Source: Chryseobacterium jejuense
Lineage (GTDB): Bacteria > Bacteroidota > Bacteroidia > Flavobacteriales > Weeksellaceae
Assembly: GCF_017877355.1 (NCBI RefSeq)
Contig: NZ_JAGIPR010000005.1
Coordinates: 369,151 to 433,150 of the forward strand
Length of the DNA: 64,000 nt
Direction of reading: 5' to 3'
Part shown: piece after piece, positions 55,673 to 64,000 of the stretch
How positions within the stretch are numbered: position 1 is the stretch's first letter
Layout: every line of letters starts with the position of its first letter
The notes under the pieces: generated by a model
The model's input: only the letters and a program-made list of their open reading frames with translations
Database searches by the model: none
What the model was told of the DNA's origin: nothing
Translations under genes and position numbers: made by a program

Positions 55673-56944
55673 ATGTATGCTCTGGTAGATTGTAATAACT
55701 TTTTTGTTTCCTGTGAACGGACATTGGATCCTGACCTTGAAGGCAAACCCGTTGTGGTTCTTTCCAACAACGACGGATGTGTTGTGTCCCGAAGTAAGGA
55801 AGCGAAAGATCTGGGTATTCCTATGGCTGCTCCGGCCTTTAAATACAAAGATCTTTTCAAAGAGCATGATGTAAAAAGCTTTTCTGCAAAATTTGAACTC
55901 TATAATTATAAGAGTCAACAGGTCATCAATATAGCCCGTTCTTATGTTGTGGATTATGAAATCTATAGTATTGACGAGCTTTTTCTTGATCTGACAGGCT
56001 TTAAATACATAGATATCCACGAATATTGTTCTAAAATCAAAACCGAAATTCAGGAAAAAGAGAATATCCCTGTAAGTATAGGTATTGCGCCCAGTAAAAC
56101 CTTATGTAAAGTGGCTAACAGAATTGTAAAGGATTTTCCAAAGCAATTTAATGGAGTTTATATTATGGATACTCCCGAGAAAATCGAAAAAGCGCTGAAA
56201 TGGCTGAATATAGGGGACGTTTGGGGAATAGGAAGAAAGCTGGCCGCCAAAATGAATGACAGTGGGGTTTATAAAGCCTGGGACCTTCTTCAGAAACCTG
56301 AAATGTGGGTTCGGAAAGTAATGGGAATTCATGGGGTAAGAATGATTCATGAATTAAGAGGAATTCGTCAGCTGGAGCTGGATGCACCGTCTCCTAAAAA
56401 ATCAATTGCTGTTACCCGAAGCTTTATGGAAATGCTTACTGATAAAGAAGCGGTTCGGGAGCGTGTAGAAACCTTTGGAATGTATTGTTCAGAAAGGTTA
56501 CGCCGGCAGAATACCTGCTGTAAAATGATAACAGTCTTTGTACAAACCAACCGATTCAGAAAAGATCTTCCTGAATATAGAAATGCAATGACTCAGATTC
56601 TTCCCAATCCAACCAATTCATCTATATTGATTGGAAGAGTGGTGAATGAACTTTTTGAAGCAGTTTACAGGGATGGATTTCATTATAAAAGGGCAGGAGT
56701 GATGGTGAATGACTTTGTTCCTGAAGATCAGAGACAAATCAGCCTTTTTGAAGAAGATATACAAAATCAACACCTTCCTGTAATGAAAGCAATGGATGCT
56801 ATGAACAGGAAATTCGGAAAAGATAAAGTCCGTCTCGGAAGCATGAGTGGTGAAAATACTTTTGGCCGTGCCCAATTATCTCCCGAATATGAAGCGTTCC
56901 TGAAAAAGAATACGCTGCCTGAAGCTAATTTTAGGTTTCATTAA
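55673..56944 (+). CDS. umuC: Y-family DNA polymerase, UmuC-like
   Basis: 423 aa, a translesion polymerase (Pol V catalytic subunit type). Palm residues: Asp6 in YALVDCNNFFVSCER, and Asp101-Glu102 in YSIDELFLDLTG. Also visible are VVLSNNDGCVVSRS (typical UmuC), IPVSIGIAPSKTLCKVANRIVKD, a helix-hairpin-helix in GIGRKLAAKMNDSGVYKAWDLL, and a little-finger domain. The C-terminal SLFEEDIQNQ could be a beta-clamp-binding motif. UmuC normally works with UmuD; no umuD/S24 peptidase gene is present in the window. Divergent from the M15 gene. Confidence 0.94.
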   Translation: MYALVDCNNFFVSCERTLDPDLEGKPVVVLSNNDGCVVSRSKEAKDLGIPMAAPAFKYKDLFKEHDVKSFSAKFELYNYKSQQVINIARSYVVDYEIYSIDELFLDLTGFKYIDIHEYCSKIKTEIQEKENIPVSIGIAPSKTLCKVANRIVKDFPKQFNGVYIMDTPEKIEKALKWLNIGDVWGIGRKLAAKMNDSGVYKAWDLLQKPEMWVRKVMGIHGVRMIHELRGIRQLELDAPSPKKSIAVTRSFMEMLTDKEAVRERVETFGMYCSERLRRQNTCCKMITVFVQTNRFRKDLPEYRNAMTQILPNPTNSSILIGRVVNELFEAVYRDGFHYKRAGVMVNDFVPEDQRQISLFEEDIQNQHLPVMKAMDAMNRKFGKDKVRLGSMSGENTFGRAQLSPEYEAFLKKNTLPEANFRFH

Positions 56945-56991
56945 GAATATTATTTAAAAAAATAATAAATAAAAGTCTTACTATCAGTGGC

Positions 56992-57237
56992 TTGCTAATT
57001 AAACTGGCTCAAGAAGATATTTCAAGTTATAACATTGTTGATTATTGGGATGCAGATATAACAGCCGTAGGATTGCAAAAAGGGAATGTATTGATTTATA
57101 TTTCAGCTTTTGATTATAATAAAACAAATCATTATAGTATCATTATTGAAGAACTGGAAACGGGAAAAATATTGAAGCGGGAAGAGAAGACATTATATGA
57201 TAGTCTTGTTAATAGTATTCAATTTTTTTTTAACTAA
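56992..57237 (+). CDS. Small hypothetical protein, TTG start or 5'-truncated
   Basis: 81 codons beginning at TTG 56992; an in-frame TAA lies shortly upstream and there is no ATG or GTG, so it may be a truncated relic. The sequence (IVDYWDADITAVGLQKGNVLIYISAFDY, HYSIIIEELETGKILKREEKTLY) looks genuinely coding, with an antiparallel beta pattern like small immunity proteins. It lies 47 bp past umuC and converges on the YdeI-like gene with a 6-bp gap. Function unknown. Confidence 0.4.
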   Translation: MLIKLAQEDISSYNIVDYWDADITAVGLQKGNVLIYISAFDYNKTNHYSIIIEELETGKILKREEKTLYDSLVNSIQFFFN

Positions 57238-57243
57238 AATTGT

Positions 57244-57855
57244 TTACTTCTTTTCATACTTCCAGTTCCTGCCTTTTCCTTCTGTAACCCACTCCAAAGC
57301 TTGTTCCATTCTTTTATTTCGGGTAGCTTCTGTTTTAGCCTCTGTAATCCATGTGATATATTCTTTTCTGAAGGATGGTGAGGCTTTCTCAAAAATATCT
57401 AATGTTTTTGGCTGTGCCTGTAATGCAGATAAAAAATAATCTGGAATTTCCATTTCTGTTTTAGAAGGAGTCGCTTTTTTCAGGGTAACACCCATATCCG
57501 TAAGTTCTATGGCTTCTTTAATGGCTTTTTTTAGCTGGGGTTTTGAAGGAAGGTCTTCAATCTTTGTAATTTTTCCCAGGCTAAACATAGAATTCTTCTC
57601 AATATCCTGAGTGATTTCCTGCATGGTTTTCATTTCCTTCTCCAACCAGAACCCGAATGTGCAGTGTTGCTTGAAAGATGCCATAGCACAAAGGTTTTTA
57701 CCCTTGTAGATAAAATGTGGAAAACTCCATTTCATGGTTTCTTCAGCATCAGGACAGTATTCATGAACGATTTCTCGGATATAGTGAAGAATGGGTCTAG
57801 CGAAATCCTGAGACTTTTCAATATAGCTATCTATTTTTGAGCTGTATTTTTCCAT
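57244..57855 (-). CDS. YdeI/OmdA-like protein with DUF1801 domain
   Basis: 203 aa. The N-terminal DUF1801 part (YIREIVHEYCPDAEETMKWSFPHFIYKGKNLCAMASFKQHCTFGFW) has an SPA2614-like fold. The C-terminal OmdA part (EMEIPDYFLSALQAQPKTLDIFEKASPSFRKEYITWITEAKTEATRNKRMEQAL) is the bacteriocin-protection YdeI/OmpD-associated region. Cytosolic; the biochemical role is unknown. Its ATG is 6 bp past the serine-hydrolase stop, so both share a message. Confidence 0.85.
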   Translation of the reverse strand: MEKYSSKIDSYIEKSQDFARPILHYIREIVHEYCPDAEETMKWSFPHFIYKGKNLCAMASFKQHCTFGFWLEKEMKTMQEITQDIEKNSMFSLGKITKIEDLPSKPQLKKAIKEAIELTDMGVTLKKATPSKTEMEIPDYFLSALQAQPKTLDIFEKASPSFRKEYITWITEAKTEATRNKRMEQALEWVTEGKGRNWKYEKK

Positions 57856-57861
57856 ATTTTT

Positions 57862-58995
57862 TTATTGGAATAATTGTACGGTTTCATTCACAAGGAACCT
57901 CACCTGATCCGGTCTTCCTCTATCATTTTTAGGACTGTTGGAATAACTTCCGGTTTTCACGATCACCATATTATGCTCCGGAACCATAATGATATATTGC
58001 CCCTGAAGACCCAGAAAATAATAATGTTTGATAGGATTGTCATGATTGATCCAAAGCCCCATTCCATAAATATTTTCCGACTTTTCTGTCGGAGTTCTCA
58101 TTTGCTCAATAAAATCTGTATTAAGGATCTGCTGACCTCCAACTTTACCATCATTCAGGAAGAGAAGTCCCAGTTTGGCAAAATCTTTTGCATTGGAATG
58201 GATGCAGCAATATGTTTTTTCTATTCCATAGTCATCTGTGCTCCATTTCGCATTTTGTTCCATTCCAAGTGGAGCCCAGAATTTTTCAGAAAGATAGCTT
58301 GCTAAGGGTTGTTTCAATGCTTTTTTTAAGGCAAAACCAAGAAGTTGTGTGGTCCCGCTTTGATATTCAAACCTTGTTCCCGGCTGCTCTTTAAATTTTC
58401 TTGAAAATACAGATTTTACAAGGCTCTTTCCATAATAAGCTTTGGCATTGGGAAGAAACGGATTATTGTAGTTTTCATCCCAATCGAGGCCGGATTCCAT
58501 CTGAGCCAGATTTTTAAGAGTGACTTCATTTCCGAAAGTTTTCTCTTTAAATTCAGCATAAAAATCAGACAGTTTTTCATCAATATTGTTGATAAGCCCT
58601 TCCTCCATAGCTTTTCCCAAAAGCATGACAGTCACAGCTTTTGCCATAGAAAAAGAATTGGTTTGTGAAAGCTGATTATAGCCGTCCCAATATTGTTCGT
58701 GAATAATTTTACCATTCTTTATCACTACAAAAGATGCTGTTTTAGACTGTTTTAAATTATCAACTAAAACTTTAGGTAGTTCTTTTTTATTATATTCAGA
58801 ATGTTCTTCCCATCGTTTGGGAGATCCTGCAGCAATAGGATTACTGGGAAACAGATTTCCATCATCAATATGGGCGCTTGATCTTCCTTTAAGGTAGGTT
58901 TTGGAAATACCACTGAATAAATAATCATATCCGAAAAAGTAAGCTGCCGCAGCTCCGGCTGCAGCCCCACCTATCATGTATTTTAGTATTCTCAT
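57862..58995 (-). CDS. Serine hydrolase, beta-lactamase/DD-peptidase fold (class C type)
   Basis: 377 aa. The N-terminal membrane anchor MRILKYMIGGAAAGAAAAYFFG is followed by the PBP-like domain: nucleophile Ser in NSFSMAKAVTVML (SxxK), Tyr in FEYQSGTTQLLG (YxS), and HSNAKDFAKLGLLFLNDGKVGG. EstB/6-aminohexanoate-dimer-hydrolase-like relatives share this plan; a true beta-lactamase role is not indicated. A TAAATTTG -7 box lies at 59018-59025. It is the first gene of an operon with the YdeI-like gene. Confidence 0.88.
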   Translation of the reverse strand: MRILKYMIGGAAAGAAAAYFFGYDYLFSGISKTYLKGRSSAHIDDGNLFPSNPIAAGSPKRWEEHSEYNKKELPKVLVDNLKQSKTASFVVIKNGKIIHEQYWDGYNQLSQTNSFSMAKAVTVMLLGKAMEEGLINNIDEKLSDFYAEFKEKTFGNEVTLKNLAQMESGLDWDENYNNPFLPNAKAYYGKSLVKSVFSRKFKEQPGTRFEYQSGTTQLLGFALKKALKQPLASYLSEKFWAPLGMEQNAKWSTDDYGIEKTYCCIHSNAKDFAKLGLLFLNDGKVGGQQILNTDFIEQMRTPTEKSENIYGMGLWINHDNPIKHYYFLGLQGQYIIMVPEHNMVIVKTGSYSNSPKNDRGRPDQVRFLVNETVQLFQ

Positions 58996-59017
58996 TTTTT
59001 TGTCAATCGGTCTTTAA

Positions 59018-59025
59018 CAAATTTA
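59018..59025 (-). promoter_or_regulatory. -7 box of the serine hydrolase operon
   Basis: TAAATTTG on the minus strand, 22 bp before the ATG at 58995. Confidence 0.5.
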
Positions 59026-59084
59026 AAATAATTTGGGTGAAAAAATAAAAATGAATCATCAAATACATTATTTTTGTTTAATTG

Positions 59085-60422
59085 ATGAAAAATATGACCA
59101 GAAAACTTATTGTATTGATGTGCTTCCTGCTGTCTGTAGCAGGAATTTCCCAGACTTATAAAGCAATAGATACTGCAGATTATCTTCAGCGGAAAGAATT
59201 CTTGAAAAATTTTACGGCTCATAACGAAAGTCTGATAAAAGGGCTGAGGTCAAAATATTCAGGAAGAACGGGTTCTGAAATGTCTAAAATTTATAAAGAA
59301 TTCGGAACTGATTTTGAAAACCAGGTGAAAAATAAAGACTTTGTGTTCAAGTCTGAATTTGATGCCGTCATTAAATCTTTGGTAGAACGTCTCAGAAAGA
59401 ATAATCCAAAAGTTCCTCAGGATCTTAAAATTTTGATTGCAAGAGATAATACTCCTAATGCTTATTGTCTAGCAGATGGAACTTTTGTAATCAATATGGG
59501 ACTGTATAACTGGATGGATAATGAAGCCCAGGTTGCCGGTGTAATTTCCCATGAATTAGGGCATAAAATTGAGGATCATACTCTGAAATCTGTTCTGAAT
59601 ATTGTTGAACAGAATACTTTAGATAAATCTACGGTACAATATATCAAGGAAACAACAGACCAACGCAGCTTGGGGCGCAATGAAAAAGCATTTGATATTC
59701 TTAAAAACAGGATTTATAAAAAGAGTGTGGAAAAGAGAAAGCTTGAAATGCAGGCAGACAATCTTGGATATGTTATTTTTAAAAACAGTGATTTTAAGAA
59801 GAGCGAATTTATCAATGGACTACAAAAGCTTCAAACATTTGATACAATCTCTCCAAGAGAACTTAAAATAGAGACGTATAAAAAGCTTTTTGATCTTCCA
59901 AAGCAGGCTTTCAATGAAAAGTGGATGAAGAAAGAAGATTTTTCACTCTACAATTATAACTTTTATAAAGAAAAACTGAACAAAGACTCTTTAGCATCTC
60001 ACCCTGAAATGGAAAAAAGAATCGAGAGTCTTAAAAAAACTTTTCCTGAACTGAATATTTCCGAAGAATCTGAAAAACCTTCAGAGGCCTATCTTGCTCT
60101 GAAAAGGACTGCAAGAATGGAGATTCTGCCGAACTATTTCCACTCTGAGGATTTCGGACTGGGGATTTATGTAGCGATGCAATTCCTTCAGGATAGTGAA
60201 GAAGAAAAATACTATAAAAATTGGCTGGGGAAATGTTTTTCTAAAATTTATGAAGCCAGAAAAAAATATAATCTGAACCGCTATTTGGACAGAATAGAAC
60301 CTAAGAATCAAAGTGAAAGCTATCAGCAGTTCCTGAATTTTATGTGGAACCTAAGCCTGGATGAGATCAAAAATATTTCAGATTATTATCAGGCTAATGA
60401 GACGATTGTAAAATCAAAATAA
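59085..60422 (+). CDS. M48-family metallopeptidase, secreted
   Basis: 445 aa from ATG 59085 (an ATG three codons later is also possible; a TTG at 59082 is less likely). Signal peptide LIVLMCFLLSVAGISQ. The zinc motif is HELGH at about 156-160, in VAGVISHELGHKIEDHTL, with a downstream EMQADNLGY giving the third ligand, as in M48/BepA-like peptidases. The C-terminal ~200 residues are helical and Lys/Glu-rich. A periplasmic quality-control protease is likely. A TATTTTTG -7 box at 59069-59076 implies a very short leader. Confidence 0.85.
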   Translation: MKNMTRKLIVLMCFLLSVAGISQTYKAIDTADYLQRKEFLKNFTAHNESLIKGLRSKYSGRTGSEMSKIYKEFGTDFENQVKNKDFVFKSEFDAVIKSLVERLRKNNPKVPQDLKILIARDNTPNAYCLADGTFVINMGLYNWMDNEAQVAGVISHELGHKIEDHTLKSVLNIVEQNTLDKSTVQYIKETTDQRSLGRNEKAFDILKNRIYKKSVEKRKLEMQADNLGYVIFKNSDFKKSEFINGLQKLQTFDTISPRELKIETYKKLFDLPKQAFNEKWMKKEDFSLYNYNFYKEKLNKDSLASHPEMEKRIESLKKTFPELNISEESEKPSEAYLALKRTARMEILPNYFHSEDFGLGIYVAMQFLQDSEEEKYYKNWLGKCFSKIYEARKKYNLNRYLDRIEPKNQSESYQQFLNFMWNLSLDEIKNISDYYQANETIVKSK

Positions 60423-60470
60423 TGCTGAAACTTTATCTCTCTGATTTTGCAGATGTAGCAGATCTTTTTT

Positions 60471-60521
60471 ATCCTTGACAAGGATAAAAACCTATCTCAA
60501 AGACGAGATAGGTTTTCTTTT
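60471..60521 (+). terminator. Terminator after the M48 gene, preceded by a repeat palindrome
   Basis: Perfect 12-bp arms AAAACCTATCTC/GAGATAGGTTTT (60487-60498, 60505-60516) with a T-rich tail. The palindrome ATCCTTGACAAGGAT at 60471-60485 abuts it and resembles the one at 42820-42834. Confidence 0.85.
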
Positions 60522-60566
60522 TAAGATCATTTTTTTCGTAGAAGAATTCAAAATGATTCTATTTTA

Positions 60567-62102
60567 TTAGTAGTTCAGTTTTTCTAAACGTATTTTATTG
60601 TATTTATCTTTTTTGTTGTATTCGCGGAGAAGAATATAACCTTCTTTGGCAACATAAGGCGTTACCTGATAGTTGTCTTTTTCGGAAATAGGAATAATTT
60701 CCTGCTTGAATTTACCATCAATAACGGTATTGATGAATAGGTTCCACTTTTTCTGTTGGGTTACTTCATCCTTTTGGTAATCGCGGTAGAAGAAAACCAC
60801 ATCTTTTCCATCGTTGAGGTATTGTGAGAACAGATAGTCGCTATTTACTGCCCATTTTGTTTTTTCTTTTTCCAGTACTTTAAGATCTTTGATCTTGAAA
60901 TCTTTATCTGTATACAAATAGACAAGATCCGTTGTTTTTGGAGCGTTATATTGGCCGGCCGGTTTATATTTCTCGGAAAGAATACCTACACTTCCGTCAC
61001 TCATGAAATATAAATCTTTAGTAAGAAGATAATATCCGCTTTCTACGTAACCATGGCCGTCAATTTTAGGTAAGTAGGGAACAAAATCAGGTTTATAGCT
61101 AAGGGCTTTCGTATCAACACTAAAATTTGATTTATTAATCATTAATCTGGAAAACCCTATATCATAATCGTTGGAAGCATAGTTTCTTCCTGTTAATACG
61201 ATTTTATCATCGAAAGTTTTGTCATTGTCAATAGGGCTGTAATTGGAAATAAAAGTATCGATATTTTCGATAGTCTTATCTGTAATTCCTGTGATAGGAT
61301 TATTGGCAACCTGCTTTCCAGTTTTCATATCAAGAACAAGAAGGCTGAATGTTTTGTTATCATCATCTACTTTTTTCAGAATAGAATAAATATAATTTTC
61401 ATCTTTTTCCAGAGGTGTTAACGTAGAGAATACTTTTTTAGTACCATCTGTATTGTATTTATATCGCCATACTTCCTTTTTGTTCTCATCAAATTTCATC
61501 AGGCTGTTGTTGTTGATATATTTTCCGTAATCTTTGTACTCAACAGCAAAGTAACCACCCTCTTTGGTTTCTGCTACTGCCGAAACATAGTTATAGCCTT
61601 TTTCCTTTTTCTCGTCACGGTTTTCTTTACGCTGTTCTTTCCAGTTTTTTGGTTCATTGATCTCCTTGAAAGTGCCATCTTCCTGATAATCATAATATAT
61701 TTTTCTGGTAATGGTATTAGTCTTCGGATTTATTACCATAGAAACAGGAGTGAATATTTCCCTGCTTTTGACCAAAGAATAATCCATCATGGATGGCTTT
61801 AGAATAATTTTTCCCTTGAAATCAACATATCCCCTATAAGAAGCTGCTGTGATGTCCCCTTCAAATTCCTTATTGGCAACAGGGTTGAGGTTCTTATCCA
61901 ATATAACGTATTCAAATTTCTTGGTTTTATCTCCAGATTTTCCATAAGAATAGATGGAAACATAGCCGTAAAGATTGTCTTTATCATCAAACAGCGCGTT
62001 CATTCCTACATGGTCTCCTGCCGCTAATGTTGTTAAATCCTGGGTTTGGGAAAATGCAAATGTCTGGATAAGGGCAAACGCCAATAAAGTGATTTTTTTC
62101 AT
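60567..62102 (-). CDS. Large secreted protein (DUF6770-like)
   Basis: 511 aa with signal peptide MKKITLLAFALIQTFAFSQ. The mature protein is beta-rich and full of Lys, Asp, Tyr and Asn, with repeating strand-turn units such as FEYVILDKNLNPVANKEFEGDI, FSLLVLDMKTGKQVANNPITG and KDLYFMSDGSVGILSEKY, suggesting a beta-propeller. It resembles a Bacteroidetes family listed as DUF6770; that is recognition from memory, not a search. No catalytic residues are evident. It is monocistronic. Confidence 0.65.
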   Translation of the reverse strand: MKKITLLAFALIQTFAFSQTQDLTTLAAGDHVGMNALFDDKDNLYGYVSIYSYGKSGDKTKKFEYVILDKNLNPVANKEFEGDITAASYRGYVDFKGKIILKPSMMDYSLVKSREIFTPVSMVINPKTNTITRKIYYDYQEDGTFKEINEPKNWKEQRKENRDEKKEKGYNYVSAVAETKEGGYFAVEYKDYGKYINNNSLMKFDENKKEVWRYKYNTDGTKKVFSTLTPLEKDENYIYSILKKVDDDNKTFSLLVLDMKTGKQVANNPITGITDKTIENIDTFISNYSPIDNDKTFDDKIVLTGRNYASNDYDIGFSRLMINKSNFSVDTKALSYKPDFVPYLPKIDGHGYVESGYYLLTKDLYFMSDGSVGILSEKYKPAGQYNAPKTTDLVYLYTDKDFKIKDLKVLEKEKTKWAVNSDYLFSQYLNDGKDVVFFYRDYQKDEVTQQKKWNLFINTVIDGKFKQEIIPISEKDNYQVTPYVAKEGYILLREYNKKDKYNKIRLEKLNY

Positions 62103-62153
62103 GGTTGAATTTTGGACTAAAATAATAAATTATAGGATATATTGAAGAAAAAT

Positions 62154-62183
62154 ATAAAAGCCCTGAAAAATCAGGGCTTTTAT
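62154..62183 (-). terminator. Terminator after glyS
   Basis: Perfect 13-bp arms ATAAAAGCCCTGA/TCAGGGCTTTTAT with an AAAA loop, directly past the glyS stop and with a T-rich minus-strand tail. Confidence 0.92.
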
Positions 62184-62184
62184 A

Positions 62185-63726
62185 TTATATTTTAGAAAGT
62201 AGATTTCTGAAGTTGGTCTTCTCATCAATAATCCTTCTCAATTCTGAAACCGGAACTCTTTCCTGCTGCATTGTATCTCTGTCTCTTATGGTTACCGTAT
62301 GATCTGTCAGTGAATCGTGATCTACCGTGATACAGTAAGGAGTACCAATAGCATCTTGTCTTCTGTAACGTTTTCCGATTGCATCTTTTTCCTCGTAGAA
62401 TAAGTTGAAATCATATTTCAGATCGTTGAAGATCTTCTCAGCATATTCAGCTAAACCATCTTTCTTCATCAATGGAAGAATAGCCGCTTTAATTGGAGCT
62501 AATGCCGGAGGTAAAGATAAAACTGTTCTTTCTGAACCGTCTTCCAATACTTCATCTCTTAGGCAATGTGAGAAGATAGATAAGAATAATCTGTCTAAAC
62601 CTACAGAAGTTTCCACTACATAAGGGATATAGTTTTCGTTTCTTTCAGGATCAAAGTATTGAAGTTTTCTTCCTGAGAACTTTTCATGAGCTTTAAGGTC
62701 AAAATCTGTTCTGGAGTGAATACCTTCCAATTCTTTGAAACCAAATGGGAAGTTGAATTCAATATCCGCTGCAGCATTGGCATAGTGAGCTAATTTTTCG
62801 TGATCGTGGAATCTGTAGTTGTCACTACCTAATCCTAATGCCAGGTGCCAGTTCAGACGTTTTTGTTTCCATTGCTCGTAGAATTCAAGTTCTGTACCCG
62901 GAGCTACAAAGAACTGCATTTCCATTTGTTCGAATTCACGCATTCTGAAAATAAACTGTCTTGCAACAATCTCATTTCTGAAGGCCTTACCAATCTGTGC
63001 AATACCGAAAGGAAGCTTATGACGTGAAGTTTTCTGTACATTCAAATAGTTTACGAAAATACCCTGAGCCGTTTCTGGTCTCAAATAAAGATCCATGGCG
63101 CTGTCTGCAGAAGCACCTAATTTAGTTCCGAACATTAAGTTGAACTGTCTTACTTCCGTCCAGTTTTTAGAACCTGTATCCGGATCAGCAATTTCAAGCT
63201 CTTCAATTAAAGCTTTTACATCAGCAAGGTCTTCATTTTCTAAAGATTTTGCCAGCCTGGAAAGAATAGCCTCTCTTTTTGCTCTGTATTCCAAAATTTT
63301 TGGATTTGTAGCAACAAACTGATCTTTATCAAAAGCTTCCCCGAATCTTTTCGCAGCCTTTTCGATTTCTTTATTCTCTTTATCTTCAATTTTCGCGCAG
63401 TAGTCTTCAACCAAAACATCTGCTCTGAAACGTTTTTTAGAATCCTTATTATCAATCAATGGATCGTTGAAAGCGTCTACGTGGCCTGATGCTTTCCATG
63501 TTGTTGGGTGCATAAGAATTGCTGAATCAATACCCACAATATTTTCGTTAAGCTGTACCATAGCTTTCCACCAGTATTGTTTGATATTATTTTTAAGTTC
63601 AGCACCGTTCTGTCCATAATCATAAACAGCGGATAAACCATCATAGATCTCACTGGAAGGGAAAATAAATCCATATTCTTTAGCGTGAGAAATTACTTTC
63701 TTGAAAACATCTTCTTGCTTTGCCAT
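62185..63726 (-). CDS. glyS: Glycyl-tRNA synthetase (single-chain, dimeric type)
   Basis: 513 aa, the eukaryote/archaea-like alpha2 form, not the GlyQ/GlyS alpha2beta2 form. Charges tRNA-Gly. Class II signatures: FPSSEIYDGLSAVYDYG near the N-terminus, LRPETAQGIFVNYLNV, motif 2 in FGIAQIGKAFRNEIVARQFIFRMREFEQMEMQFF, and VVETSVGLDRLFLSIF (motif 3 region), followed by the anticodon-binding domain (FNLFYEEKDAIGKRYRRQDAIGTPYCITVD). The -7 box TATTTTTG is at 63749-63756, 22 bp before the ATG. Confidence 0.97.
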   Translation of the reverse strand: MAKQEDVFKKVISHAKEYGFIFPSSEIYDGLSAVYDYGQNGAELKNNIKQYWWKAMVQLNENIVGIDSAILMHPTTWKASGHVDAFNDPLIDNKDSKKRFRADVLVEDYCAKIEDKENKEIEKAAKRFGEAFDKDQFVATNPKILEYRAKREAILSRLAKSLENEDLADVKALIEELEIADPDTGSKNWTEVRQFNLMFGTKLGASADSAMDLYLRPETAQGIFVNYLNVQKTSRHKLPFGIAQIGKAFRNEIVARQFIFRMREFEQMEMQFFVAPGTELEFYEQWKQKRLNWHLALGLGSDNYRFHDHEKLAHYANAAADIEFNFPFGFKELEGIHSRTDFDLKAHEKFSGRKLQYFDPERNENYIPYVVETSVGLDRLFLSIFSHCLRDEVLEDGSERTVLSLPPALAPIKAAILPLMKKDGLAEYAEKIFNDLKYDFNLFYEEKDAIGKRYRRQDAIGTPYCITVDHDSLTDHTVTIRDRDTMQQERVPVSELRRIIDEKTNFRNLLSKI

Positions 63727-63880
63727 AATTTTTTTTACGTCTGATGTGCAAAAATATGAATTTGGATTCCAAAATCATGAAATTCAACAAAAAAAGCTAT
63801 TAATAATACTGTAAATACTTTTATTTTCATTTTTAGAAGCCGGGAACCTGCTTTCGCTACTCGCTTTTTTCTTGAGTTTC

Positions 63881-64000
<120 letters not shown>

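Overview
The window looks like a chromosomal contig end from a low-GC Flavobacteriales bacterium, most likely Chryseobacterium or a close Weeksellaceae relative. The evidence is a gliding-motility lipoprotein (GldH), a type IX secretion sorting domain, alternative complex III, a type III glutamine synthetase, and Bacteroidetes-type promoters with a -7 box TAnnTTTG shortly before many genes. The last ~120 bases are almost pure G and are probably a sequencing or assembly artefact. No rRNA, tRNA, CRISPR array or complete insertion sequence was seen.

Layout. 0-11 kb: a truncated TPR-type membrane protein, apt with an upstream lipoprotein gene, and the complete actABCDEF operon for alternative complex III, the quinol:electron-carrier oxidoreductase that replaces bc1. 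11-20 kb: a SPOR-domain protein, a polytopic membrane protein, a T9SS cargo protein, SelO, and a ricT-like/gldH/PBP1A operon. 20-26 kb: a FadL-type porin with an SGNH-hydrolase lipoprotein, prs-rplY, and a cysteine desulfurase. 26-30 kb: hemA-hemC-hemD-hemE for tetrapyrrole synthesis. 30-37 kb: the mreBCD-mrdA-rodA elongasome operon and a pentapeptide-repeat protein. 37-49 kb: housekeeping and hypothetical genes (NlpC/P60 lipoprotein, glutamine synthetase III, a nucleosidase-like protein, DinB-like protein, M1 peptidase, coaX, GNAT, tadA, two tandem TonB-C-like proteins). 57-64 kb: a YdeI-like protein, a serine hydrolase, an M48 peptidase, a large secreted protein and glyS.

The most unusual part is 49.3-55.6 kb. 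Here a WYL-domain regulator sits beside a 56-aa acidic protein, a three-gene DUF2589-type operon, a patatin-like phospholipase and a signal-less M15 (phage-lysin-like) peptidase, all on the minus strand. Six clear copies, and one decayed copy, of the same 41-bp promoter element lie in front of these units: a 17-bp palindrome GCGWCA-N5-TGWCGY with a GTTTTA-like tail, exactly 10 bp from a -7 box. One copy is in the WYL gene's own promoter. I interpret this as one regulon, probably a stress-, DNA-damage- or phage-responsive module with membrane- and wall-degrading effectors. The sequence shows the architecture; the function is inference. A Y-family polymerase gene (umuC-like, no umuD seen) faces away from the outermost copy.

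Elsewhere the genes form conventional short operons with overlapping or nearly touching reading frames. Several genes (selO, hemA, the WYL regulator, the DUF6909-like gene) have the -7 box only 4-17 bp before the start codon, which implies leaderless or very short-leader mRNAs.
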